NCBI GenBank assembly: GCA_028564675.1 | Contig: JAOVVO010000141.1 | Coordinates: 62,001 to 126,000 of the forward strand | DNA: 64,000 nucleotides | Origin: Onchocerca lupi | Taxonomy: Eukaryota > Nematoda > Chromadorea > Rhabditida > Onchocercidae | Direction: 5' to 3' | In this document: positions 1-12,032 of the stretch, in pieces | Layout of the letters: the number at the start of each line of letters is the position of its first letter | Numbering within the stretch: position 1 is the stretch's first letter | The notes under the pieces: generated by a model | Database searches by the model: none | What the model was told of the DNA's origin: nothing | Seen by the model: only the letters and a program-made list of their open reading frames with translations | Position numbers and translations under genes: made by a program

Positions 1-822
1 TCTCATCGCTCTTATCCCAATTTCCAATTGTACGCCAAGTGATCTGGTTAATACCTCTCTATTAAAAGTTCGTCAGGTTACCTGATTGGTACAGACTGGC
101 CAATCAGGTCACTTCTTTTACATACCTCAAGTCACAGAATCTAATTTCAAATTAAAAAACTTTAATGACCATGTGGAAGTTGCTTATTACAGCGCAAAAA
201 TTCGTGTCTTCTTTTCCGTTGACAGGAGTTAAATGTGTTGGTACTCGGTAGTGGGAAGGGTAAGAAATCGGTATAGCAATGACCGCGTTAACGTGAATGC
301 TTTGGCATGACGTTGACGTACGTTGTATGACAGAATCGAACTGTACTTTAAATTTCTTCATAGACTGTTAGTTCATAAATTTAGTTCCAGAATTCATATC
401 ATCCAGTATAATATTTACGTGATTAAAGCTAATATATGCCTTCATTTAAAAGGTGATATGTTGTGTCGACTGATATTTCACATCATAGTGATAAGCTACC
501 AGTGTTAACTAACGTATACCATGCTGCGAAGCGAAATGGTATAAGTTAACAGTCATATTTTGTCACTGTGGTGTGAAATGTCGTCGATATCATTCATTCA
601 AAGATTGCTGAGAGTAAGGAGACAAAAAAATATTTATAATGAGTAAGTTGAGGAGCATAAATTGAAGTTGCGATAAACTGATAAGAAAATATTCTGTGCT
701 TTTTCTTCTTAGTGTAATCCTGAAGTCATGATATCTTCGAACGTTGTTGGCTGAGAATTCTTGAAATTATCATTCCTTTGTATTATAGGGGCAGATATTT
801 AATATATTATTGGGAGCAATCC
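1..822. other. Upstream region of WDFY2, no gene seen
   Basis: No coding exon is supported here. The open frames are short and have no recognisable splice context or family match. The stretch holds the 5' flank of WDFY2 and one hairpin, listed separately. Confidence 0.6.
503..551. repeat. Imperfect inverted repeat (hairpin)
   Basis: The left arm at 503-522 and right arm at 536-551 are reverse complements over 16 bases, except for a four-base insertion (AACG) in the left arm. They enclose a loop of about 13 bases. The arms begin TGTTAACT and end TATACCAT. It could be a small mobile-element relic or a chance hairpin. Confidence 0.6.
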
Positions 823-3800
823 ATGGCTGCAGTGATAAATGCGAAGCCAAGTTCCTTGACTCGATGTAGCATGGGTATTGGAAAACCAGGTCTCTTTCTC
901 TTATTTCACTTTACGAAAGGGAAATATGCATGTATAAATAAGTTGAAAGGAAATTTCATTCATTAAGAAACTTGTTTGTTATGGATGATTCATATATTAT
1001 TTGCAGTAAAGCTGGATTGTTTCAAAAATTGATGATATTTAACAAACTTTGTTTCATTAAGATTACTTGCTTGATAATGTCATATTATTGTGGTAAATTT
1101 AGTGCTATTACATAAGATCGAAGGACAAATATCCCGTGTAAACGGCATACATTTATTGCGAACTGAAGAAGGCGTGCTAACGATCAGTGATGATCGATCA
1201 TTACGTGTTTACTTGAAACGTGACAACGAACAATTCTGGCCATCTATCTATCATTATCTCCCATTTTCTCCCAGTTCGATGCATTTTGATGAGTATAAAT
1301 TAAGGTATCACTTGGCATCGCTTATTACAATATGTAACATATTCTGCAACAAAGGTAAAGAAAGAAAAGACAGAAAAAGCAAAATATAAGAGTTACATAT
1401 TTTTAGGGAATGGCATGATGCTGTAATTGGGAGAATTCCAGAGTGAAGGAAACAGATTCCAAATTAAAATTAAGAAGATTTGGAACGATTAGCAACATCT
1501 TTATATATAATTATTTTCAGTAGAAACTACTTTGTGATATGGAATAATATTCTTTATTACAGGCTCTTTGTTGGTCTTATCAACGGTAGTGTTTATGAGT
1601 ACAAAGTAGCAGAAGACATGAACAGTTTGTCGGAACAACGTCATTGGATGGCACATTTGAGTTTGGTTACTTCTGTACTATATTCACCAGAAGCTGAACT
1701 AATCTTCAGTTGTAGCAAAGATAAAACAACAGTTTGGCATTGTTCCGAAACCTCTGTAAAAATGGGTTAATTTCACGATTATCACCATATAAATTTCTCA
1801 TTGGAATTGTTCATAAATCTGTAGTTGTTCATATATGATGAAAGACAATCTGTTAAAGTATTTGCTGTTGTGGGTTATTAAGCTTAATTGAAGGAATAGA
1901 AATAGTAATCTTTCATCTACGTATAAGAATGTTATGTGCGATTTAAAGTGTTGTATTAAAGAGATCGTATGATGATCTTTGAGAACATGAAAATTCGAAG
2001 TGACTGTGATTTTGCTTAGCCAGTTCTAGCGATTAGACTTAAAATTCATGGGATCTATTGTTTTCGAGATCCTAACGCTGACTTTTCTCTAACAGAAGTC
2101 GAGTAAAGCATTAAAGGATTTCATCTAAAAAAGTTGAATAGCACAATTGTTCAACGAGCCAATATGTTCTGCTTCTAACCTATTTTATGACTGCATAGCA
2201 AGTGCTCTAATTATCTCCTAGAAACTATAGTTGGTTGTTTAGATCACACAAACAACTGCTATAAAAAATTGCTTTATTAATCGTCAGCTCTTTCTACTCT
2301 TTGTTTTTTGTTTATTTAGTTCTTTTTTTTTTCTGTGACTTGCAGATATTTAAACTTCAAGTACTTTTAATCACAGAAGATTAAATTCTTGAATTATTAT
2401 GAGATGAATCACCTGCTAGCAATAATGATTATTTATTGCAGGATCCTATACAGGCGAATCAGGCTTCACGGCTTTGGAATTCGATGTGTCATCGAAATTT
2501 GTTTTTTTAGGCGATTCTGGTGGTGGCGTTATTCTCCTACGTTTAAACGGTTCGGAAGCTAACGTCGTCACCACTCTTTCTGCTCATACAAGTGGGTTGC
2601 ACGAGTTAGAATTTATTGTGGCGATATGCTGTATATATGTAACAATTCTGACGAAACATGATCTAACACATCATGGAAAAGATAGCGAAGCATAATGTCA
2701 GTAATTGATGTTGTGTTGAGGATGATTTTGGAATGGTTGTAAATTAACATCTCAAACTTATGTTCTGCTCACTGCCATAACTTCATTGGACGATGCACTA
2801 TGTTGAATGATCGGATACTGTTGGAGATAACATGTCGACGGTGTCTTTTTAATGTAGCATTCCAAAATCATTCCTTTTCTATATTTTTAAATTCTCCATA
2901 AAAGAACTGCTGTTAGGAAACCTGTACTTTTATTTATGTTCAACTTTGCTTTTAGATACCATAACATCGCTGGCTTGGGATTCAGAACGTCAATTATTGT
3001 TTTCAGCAGGAGCCGATCACCTTGTTATCATGTGGGATATTGGTGGAAAGAAAGGACAAGCATTTGAATTGAAGTGAGCTTTCCAGTCTTTTCAAATCAT
3101 TTGAATGTACAGCATGTATTATTTAATATTTTTACTACGTGATACGGATCGTTTTATATCAGACAAGAATGAAGTTCTTCTTCCAGCGTATGATGACTAT
3201 CAATATCAGTATGCATAAAATATATGTGATGTACTGACACTAAACGAAATAATAATGGATAGCTTTAAAAGATAAATAATGTGAGCATGCTATTTATTGA
3301 CTTGGAGCAGAAATTTTTCCAGTTAGGTCTTCTTGATTGAAATATTATTTTTGCTTTTAGATTTGCTTAATGTTAAAATTTTTTATCTAGACAGCTCATT
3401 TTTACCTATGGCTAATTGTTTTCATATTTAAAATGGTTCATGTATTGTTTATTTAAACTTCTACAGTCGCTATTACGTTAAGTGATATTTACTGTTAATG
3501 GCATGAAAATTAAGTTTAAGAAAACTAAAAACACTAAATTTGATAAAATTTATCACTTCTTAGATGCTACTATCTGAATTTTAGCGCCCACAACAACAGA
3601 TTAACATGTCTACGATATGCACAGCATAAGAAAAGGCTTTTTTCGGCTGATGAAGACGGAAGTTTAGTTTGTTGGGATATGACGGCAAAACGCGTGGAAA
3701 CACCAGGATGGAAAACGAGTGATAGCTGTCAGTTGTGCGACTCACCATTTTTCTGGAACTTTCGGGAAATGTGGGATAAAAAGGTATGCGAAATATTGTC

Positions 3801-4564
3801 TTTTATGGTATCCTTCATATTTGTTAATAATTCTAAAAATTGTTAATTATGTAAGAATTATTTTAAATCACTGAAATATGAGTATTTATAAATTGAGATG
3901 TTTTTTGTTAGGTAGTTGGTTTACGTCAACATCATTGCCGTACTTGTGGTAATGCCGTATGCGCGAAATGCTGTACCAATACAACTAGATACCCACCGAT
4001 GGGTTACGAATTGCCGGTTAGAATATGCAATGCTTGCCAATCTCGAATGCAGCAGTTCCCCGACCAGTTCGAGTAAGTTTCATTGAACAAGAAGCCATGT
4101 TGAAATTGCTTGAAGTTTTAATTGGAGCTTATGTGTAATCGAGTGTCAAAAGTTTGAATAAATACCTCGACTGTGAGAAATATCTATTTGAATTTTTGAT
4201 TCTTCAACTTTATATTATCTGATCATTTCCCAAGACTGATTAACAGTCAAATTTGAAGTATCTCGTTTGTTGGTATACTGGACACAGTGCACTAGGATTT
4301 CTTTTAAGATAATGTGCTAGCTCTTCATCTATATTTGACCTATTTGCTGATTTGATTGTCACAGATGCAGATTCAAAATTATCATTTTATTCTTTTGATA
4401 TTTTAGAAAGTGTTCTGCTCAATTTCAGCCTTACCTCGCTGGCAGTCATTTCAAAACTACACCAAGGTATTACATGCATGCACTTACAAGAATCGACAGG
4501 TCGCCTTGTTACAGCTGGTTCCGACCGTATTTTAATGATTTGGGATGTGAAGCAGCTGGTGTAA
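823..4564 (+). CDS. WDFY2: WD repeat and FYVE domain protein 2 (WDFY2)
   Basis: Eight exons: 823-889, 1103-1304, 1563-1765, 2442-2591, 2956-3073, 3585-3783, 3912-4072 and 4429-4564. They join in frame to 411 residues; the human protein has about 400. The start reads MAAVINAKP, like the human MAAEIQPKP. Six WD40 blades come first, for example the VIMWDIGGKKG motif. The FYVE zinc finger sits between blades 6 and 7: WDKK then RQHHCRTCG near residue 318 (the PI3P-binding RxHHCRxCG motif), later RICNAC. The last blade ends IWDVKQLV and a stop. In the family this is an early-endosomal PI3P-binding scaffold; that role is inferred by homology. The exon 4 donor is taken as A|gtgggt because only that phase joins exon 5. 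A poly(A) signal AATAAA lies at 4698-4703. Confidence 0.95.
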
Positions 4565-5706
4565 ACAGAAATCATGCAAAATTGGGTTTATTCCTTTTAC
4601 CTAAGCGCCTTGATTTTGTATTTATTTCAATGATTTCTAGAAAACAATTTGGGAGTTCTCCTTATCATATCGTATACTGCAGCATTTTAGTGATTCAAAT
4701 AAAGTAAATAATGGAAAGATACTTCCCAGGAAGTCCGCTAAGGGATTTTATGTTGCATGTTTAACAAGTACAAGTTGGACGATAATGCAGCGATTTCAAC
4801 AGAGGTTCATTTGTCCATAAACAAATGAACAGAGATAATGAACGAGATAGAATACAAAAATAATCTCTGCTCATTCTCTAAAAGCTGGAATGTAATTTTC
4901 GACGGTCAAGCCTTCGACAAATGGTTTGACATTTATAATGTGATGACAGGAATTTGTGATTAGGCTGCGAAGTCAAAAGTTGTGCAGTTTCAATGGATCT
5001 GAATTTGAAAATGATACATGAAGTGACTTTGCAGAACTCATTATGCTTTTTCGAAATGCTTAGAATCCGAGTAAATTGCAATTCCTTTGTTTGCATTGCA
5101 TTCCTGTGCATTTGCGATATCAAATGCTGGCAATAGTTTGCTCTATTAGCTCTTTTTTCATATCAAATTTTACTATTTTGCTATGTATATACTATCAAAC
5201 TGCATAATAAAATTTGAAGCATAAAATATGATCGCATTTGTTGCCTTTTATTTTCTTTCTTTTTTTTTTTTGTGGTTAACTGGAAAAGTACCTAATTTTC
5301 GTCTCTTTTATTTAGAAGAGAAAAATATTTTGAAATTTTGTATTTAAATTCGACTAGTTTTACTTCCACAACCGCTGTATATGTCATTTACACATCATTT
5401 AAGTAAGGGATAGAATAGTGTTACGCAGACTCATTTTTCGTTCCAGTATAGGCAGTCATTGCAGGATATTATCAACATGATTATGTCCTTTTTTCCGCCC
5501 TTAAATTTTTATCTGTTTATCGGATATGAGCATATCAAAAATTAATTGCTTAGTTCTCTTTGCTAAAATTGAGGAATGTAGCTATAAACATTACTGAATT
5601 TTAAGATGTAGATTAACGTACAAAATACACCCATGTACAACAATAGCATTAAAACACATACGCGAATGGAAATCATATTTCGCGAAGTTCAATAGTGACC
5701 TGTATC
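4565..5706. other. Convergent intergenic region WDFY2 / TOE1
   Basis: This holds the 3' flanks of two converging genes. The WDFY2 poly(A) signal is near 4698. The remaining open frames are short, unspliced and unlike any known family. No RNA gene was seen. Confidence 0.6.
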
Positions 5707-8700
5707 TTATGGATTGGAACAGAATCGGTCTTTCGTTACTACTTGAATTCCCAATTGCGCTCTGCGATTTCGTTCACGTTCAATATCGATCCATTTTGCT
5801 GCATGATCGTCTGCTGCTTTGATGTAATCACTTTTGCGAATTACTAGTGGGGTCATTTTTCCTGATAAAGCCATTCGATTACCTGTAAATGTAACTCTGC
5901 CTAAAGCGTCCGAATCATTAGAAATAGCAAACATATATCAAACCAGCATTTTCAAAATATCAATCTAATCGATAGTTCTAAATAAAAATGGAATTTATAA
6001 TCCAGACAACATTTCGAAGTATTATTTCATCATTGAAAATTATTAGAATTTTCTAATGTTACAAAACCAGAAATATCAAATTCTTCAATTTCCCCTTGAT
6101 ACATACCACATTTCGGATCGAAGTTTCCAGCTCGCAAAAGATTCATACGCTGCATAAACACCACTGCAAATCCGGTCATAAATGAATCCACACCAGCACG
6201 ATGGGAACCTTTAAAAAAATCAAAAACTTTCAACTGAGATCCTAAAAAGATGCCATATATTCCTCAAATTTTGTAATCGAAATATTTTTTAGCATTTAGA
6301 ACATTCTAATTAATGGTTTGAAAACAAAAGTAAACAAGATCATCGATCCTTTCAACTATCTTTTACCGAGCAAACTAAATTGATTTTCTTTACATTAAAG
6401 TATCGCAACTTCAAAGTAAAAGCTGTCAAATAAAAAGAACTAAGAAGGCTAAAGTATGGATAGATAATGATATTATGTATTAACTTCCAGAATTTCAGAA
6501 ATATTCCTAAAGTCCAAACAGTAATGGATTGGATATATAAGCGTAGTAATATTAAATATTAAATGAGCTAGTAAACAAATAGTATTAATTTAAATAAAGG
6601 CAACTTTTTAATAGTTTGAGGAAATGGAAGAAATATGTCGTGCAATAATTATAATTATAATCAGAACCTGTAATTGATTGAGATAAATTAGCTGCTTCAG
6701 ATTGATTAACCAATGTCTTCTTTACTTCTTCCTGTTTTAAAATATTCACTAAAACGAAGTCCTTCATAGCGGTTCTTCCTTCAGCGTTTGATGAAACTGA
6801 ACCCCTATCACTCCAACCATCTGTTGATGCTGACTCAGAAAGTTTTGACTGATAATCGTATCTTCTTTTCCGCCTTTCACGAATCTGAGTTAACATAAGT
6901 AATGAAACTTAACCTGCGAATAAATCAACGGACTTCTTGAAACAAGTCCGAATAATGTCAAAAGTTTTCTTCTTTTTGTTGTCATAAATGCAATTATTTA
7001 AAAGTCAACATTAAATTTTTGTCATTTTAAATCGTCGCTAGAATTGAAAAAAAAAAAAAAAAACAAAACAAAACAAAATCTTTAAGCGGAAGATCAGATA
7101 AGAAATAGCCTACTCTTGCTTGCTTCTGCTCCTCTAAATTTAGTAGAACGTCAACATCATGTATATATGAACAATCTTTGGTGCGACAGAATCCATAGTT
7201 CTGTAAAACAGTATAATCTGATTTAACCCATGCCAGATCCATTTTTTAAATGTTCGTTCATCTGATTAACCGCTGTTATAAATACGTGAAAAAATACATA
7301 ATAAGTGCATTGAAATCGAATGTAACTAAACAACTTTATCTCATTTTGATCAAATTGTAATCAGCAATATTACTGAAATCTCGACATTTTTCATCAAAAA
7401 CAAGCTCAACAAGCATTTTTATTAAAGTATAATTTTTCTAATCTAAATAAACTGCAAGTCTGTCTTGTCCTGAACTACTCATCCTTTCCAACAATACTCT
7501 AGAAAGTACATTATGAATCGAGAAGAGTGAAGCAGAGCATGACATCACTAATACCATCTTCAATAAAGAATCGCTGATGAATGTGAAATTGAAAAACTCA
7601 CCGAATATCGCCTGCAAAGTAAATTCTTTTGTTTGTCACTGATAAAGCAAGACTCCACTGAAGCACTGGCATCGAAATCATCGGGAAGTTTACAATTGAC
7701 AATGTCAACAGTATTTTTCAAGTGCGTTTCTGCAGGTGTGAAATCGAACTCAACGCTTACATATAATCGATTATGTGCTTGTTCAATTACATTTTCACGC
7801 TGACTGCAATTGTTTGAAGTGAAGCAGTTATTTTTTGCGACTGTCACGAAAAAACTTTTACATGAAAATAATAACAGATTAATTATGCAAAATCTGATGC
7901 TACACTGAAGAGATCTGTACAAGCTACTGATCTGTTTTCATTTAGACAAAAAGAAGTTTTGATTTCATTATAAGGTCGAAAAAATATATATAATAATAAC
8001 AATGATGTTTAGTGATTATTTTGTAAAATTGTTGATAAATGAATGCTAAATTACAAAAAAGTTTTTAGGGAAATATTCCAATACACTAAAGCGATAATTC
8101 TAAATGACTATATCTTAGAAGAGCTAGTGACTAATTGCAATCAGTTTTCTTACATATATATATAAACAGCTTTAGATATTACCATTTTCTAAAAACATAT
8201 TCTAGGAAGGATGCTTTAAATCGAGTGACATATTCCGCGATATATTTTGAATCAAAGAGACCAGGAATATCTCCTGGCAACAGAAACCAATCGGAAACAT
8301 TAACGATGAATTCACTGAATGTCTTCGGTAGAACACTGTAAAAGTGCTGATAAATGAACGTCAAATCGATAAGTCCATTATGCAATGTAATTGGAACAGC
8401 GGCACATAACACTTCATGCCATAATGTCTTCATTGTGTTTCCCTGAAACATTTCATAATGTGAGCCCGAATTTCTCGCCTAGAATTTTTAGATGAGCTAT
8501 GTTCTTTTTGGTTAAACCTTTTTTTGAAACGACTGAAGGTTTACTTCCGCATTAATCATCATTATTTCCAACCAAAATATTCTGACAAGAGACAATTGTT
8601 TAGAAATCTATTTACTTTTTCAGTATCACTATCATATGGAATACCCAAATTGATCCATCGATTAAAATCGAATTTATGTTTCGACAAAAACTGAAACCCA

Positions 8701-9952
8701 TCTGCTTCAACGATAAACGGTGCAGTGCATAATGTAAGTATGTTGAAAACCTGAAATAAATCAATTAAATAATAACTTGAAACTACTCAAATCGATTGCG
8801 AAAGTGTGATATTGATTGATGTTAAACATTACTTTCACATTTTAGTACACTGTAATCTACGACTGCAACATAAGAAACAAGGAATAATACTTTGAAAAGA
8901 AGCTATTAATGGTGTCGAAAGTCGTCCTCATTTGAACAAAGTGTTGTTAAAAAACTAAAATCCGAACCTGACATTTGTATTTGAGCTTCTTCTTTGTATT
9001 TGTTTCTTTTCTTCGTACTAACTGAAAAGTTGCAATACCAACAGAAAGCACCGAACGGGTCTGGGCACTTTGTCGAATAACATTATATCGCTCTTCCAAT
9101 GATTTCGCTAACCATCCCTTTTGCATCCCCAAACCACTAAGTTCCTGCACAAAAAAATTAAACCAAAGAAGTTTTTTCCACAATTTTATAATTAAAATAA
9201 GAAATCATATGGTATTTTCTTAACGGAAATAGTTGGACAGTAATATTATCTCTACTATGGAAAATAGTCACCAGATCCGAAAGCCCTATTTTACAACACA
9301 TGACTGAAAAAATCAGCCTACAGAAGTTAATATATTCCTACTCCTAATCTTCCTGAAATTCTGAGATAGAAAGGTCAACTAAACTTACCACGAACCACTC
9401 TAAAGTGAAATCTATCAATATATCAATTCTATCAAAATTCTTGTCGTTATTATCATCTCATTACTATCACGTTGGGGATAATCGTGTTGAGAGAATATAA
9501 TCTACGAATGTTTCTCATTTTTTATCTTATCATTTCACTGAATCTTTCTTTGAGTAAAACTTCAGAGTTAAAGAAGACTATTTTTTTTGGCATATCTTAG
9601 TATTTTCTAATACTTTTTTAACACCTCCAGTATTTATTTTATACTTATCATTATTATTATCAATATAGCAATCTACAAAATAAACTGGTCCAAAAATCTA
9701 TGGAAATCAAAAAATAAATACTCTGCATAATAATATATGTACCAAATCAAGCGATATAAATGATGCATTTCGAATGGAAACCAAAAGATAGGGCCATGTA
9801 ATATTCAAATTCTCCTTGTTCACTTCAATAACAACGATATTCGACAGATAACCTTTACGACTCCGAAAACTATTTCTGGATAGTGATGGCAAACAGCAAG
9901 CGTTGTCAGCAGGGCATTGTGCAGCTTTACATATATCTTTGCTAATTACCAT
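5707..9952 (-). CDS. TOE1: Target of EGR1 protein 1, DEDD-family 3' exonuclease (TOE1)
   Basis: Nine minus-strand exons: 9952-9743, 9144-8968, 8750-8616, 8442-8183, 7803-7602, 7200-7114, 6884-6668, 6241-6107 and 5900-5707, giving 538 residues (human about 510). TOE1 is a nuclear CAF1-like deadenylase that trims 3' tails of snRNA precursors; this is family knowledge. Seen here: the ExoI motif SLDLELSGLG split by intron 1 (D69, E71), the HNGLIDL motif (D200), FDSKY and then SFLEYVFRKC. A CCCH zinc finger spans exons 5-6 as C-x8-C-x4-C-x3-H. A basic nuclear-localisation-like stretch RERRKRRYD follows, then HRAGVDSFMTG and the C-terminal LSGKMTPL block shared with human TOE1. The start follows a U-rich acceptor by one base. 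Exon 8 has an alternative in-phase acceptor about 36 bases further in. Confidence 0.93.
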
Positions 9953-9953
9953 C

Positions 9954-9963
9954 CTAAAAAAAT
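9954..9963 (-). promoter_or_regulatory. Probable trans-splice acceptor of TOE1
   Basis: On the minus strand a run of T is followed by AG and then, one base later, by the TOE1 ATG. An acceptor this close to a start codon, with no upstream exon, fits spliced-leader addition and supports the chosen start. Confidence 0.5.
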
Positions 9964-12032
9964 GGAAGATAAAGTAGACTACGTCAATTATTTAATGAGA
10001 ATCCACATTCATTTTTAAATTTGCTCACAAATGCGAAGTACTTCTAAGAATTCCAAGAGGTCATCCTCAGCTACGACAACAGAAGTACAACCCGTTTAAG
10101 GTACGATTCCTATTCTGCTACTTTAGGCAGCGTGCAGTAACCGAGGATGAAGTCATACGACGTGTAACTTAAAGCACATCGCAACCCTTACACCAAAATG
10201 TCTCACATGGTGTCCAGATGTCACGGATGTCCCACTGTGAGGAGAGGTCTCCACTGACGATAACAGAGAAAAGAGGAACAATATAAAATGAGTGGTTTTC
10301 GAGACGAACGTCAAATACGTAACGGAGAATAATTTGAAGTATGAGTCGTCGGATTATGTACGACTAGTTGAAATTCCGCTGTTATTTTGGACAGCAACAT
10401 TGGGATTTGTGTTGTACATGACGCTGAGATAGGTTGTATTGTGGACTGAGACTGGGAAAATTGATGGAAGGATAAGTGACTGGTGTTTGAACACCGAACT
10501 TTGTATTAAACTTGCGACAGCTATCGCGGTTGACTATGTATAAAACAGATTGGAGGAAAAAGGACCTCGCAATAGAAGTACGATTGGATGAAGCAGAGAC
10601 AGTAAAAAGGACTGCTTCGCAATTTGACCATCACATCGAACATCTAAAAATATCAATTGATACTGCTGCTGAGAATAAGCTTTATCTCATTCTAAATAGA
10701 ACGAAAACTGTCTTGTTGATGACACATGCATCCCTGATTTTTTATTTCTCATTACTTCACGCAAAAGTAATAAGTTTATTCAGTGACTGACTGGCACAGT
10801 TTAAAGATTTTATTTTTTCTAAATAGTTTCGCAGTACTTTTTACGAGGTACATTTGTTGTATATGCACACATGTATATTTCTCGTACAATTAATTCCATG
10901 AGTTTTAATATAAATTTTTAAAAAATATGCAAATTACCATTCATAAATACTGAAAACTGAAAAGGATAACAGGGTGAAAACATTAAAGCTATTATACATA
11001 ATCCGCCGAATAGTAAATGACAGCACATGTAAAAGTTTTTGCAGTCAATGGAAAAGCTTAACAATACATAACTTGTTACATCTAAAGCTTCACATGTATC
11101 CATTCAGAATCTTATTTGCATAGAACGAGCAGCAGTTTTTCAAAAAAAAAAAAAAAAAAAGAATGGCTAATGAAAAGTAGGTCTCTGCATTTCTCCAATT
11201 ATTGGCAAATTGATATATTTCAAACTAGTGCATGCACAAAGATAAAGATAACGATCAAATATGTTATGGTATAGATGCTTAGTATATTTTAACAACTTCT
11301 TAAGTACTCAGAGTTCCTTTTTTATCCAAAACAAAATTCAAAAATGGAAAATAAAAAAAACTTTTACTGAAAGTATGATATCCAAATTTCTCTGAAAAAA
11401 AAATATAATTTTTACTCTGTCTTTTTATTCCATAGATTATCACTTCTCTATATCTTTAAGAAAATGAAAATCTTTCAGTATTTCCTCTAAGAAATATCGA
11501 AAGATTTTAGTTCTTTCAGTATTTTCTAATGTCTGAAATGATATTAGAATAGCTTACTTTATGTTCTGTCTCTTGTACCATGTATAATGGACAGAACATG
11601 GTATAAGCTATTAATCTAATCATTTCAGACATGCCTTACAAACTATTACTTATAAATAAAAATACTGATGAAAAAAAAAAACTCAATAAACAAACACTAA
11701 GCAGTCTAAAGTTATGGAAACCTATATTCTATGCTATGATGTTCGATTGACATGTCACTATAGGTTTTCTTCTGCACTGAAGGTAAATGACTTACCTGAA
11801 TAATAGCGTACTTGATTATTAAAATTATTGATTTGACTTGAACGATATTTTAAAAAAGTAGAAGTTTAAGAGAACATTGTAAATAAATTTTGGATTTGAG
11901 GGAGATTACTTAATTCCTTGCTTTTTGATGAAAGAAATAAAACAAAGAGACACCCGACAAAATTATTATTATTCAATAATGCTGCCCATTATTTCTGCAA
12001 ATATCGGCTGGTCAATTGTAACTCTAGAAACA
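9964..12032. other. Intergenic, possible degraded repeat 10.0-10.8 kb
   Basis: This lies between TOE1 and the TRIC gene, both on the minus strand. About 10040-10750 is less AT-rich than its surroundings. It has a plus-strand open frame at 10512-10790 whose middle, ending in LNRTKT, faintly recalls the reverse-transcriptase block near the K-T-K motif of LINEs. The match is too weak to call. The rest is AT-rich with one long hairpin. Confidence 0.35.
11529..11632. repeat. Long imperfect hairpin, MITE-like
   Basis: Two arms of about 42 bases (11529-11570 and 11590-11632) are reverse complements with a few small gaps. The outer ends are ATGTCTGAAATGAT and its complement; the inner ends are GTTCTGTC and GACAGAAC. 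The loop is about 20 bases. The length and AT-rich ends fit a miniature inverted-repeat element, but no target-site duplication was identified. Confidence 0.7.
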
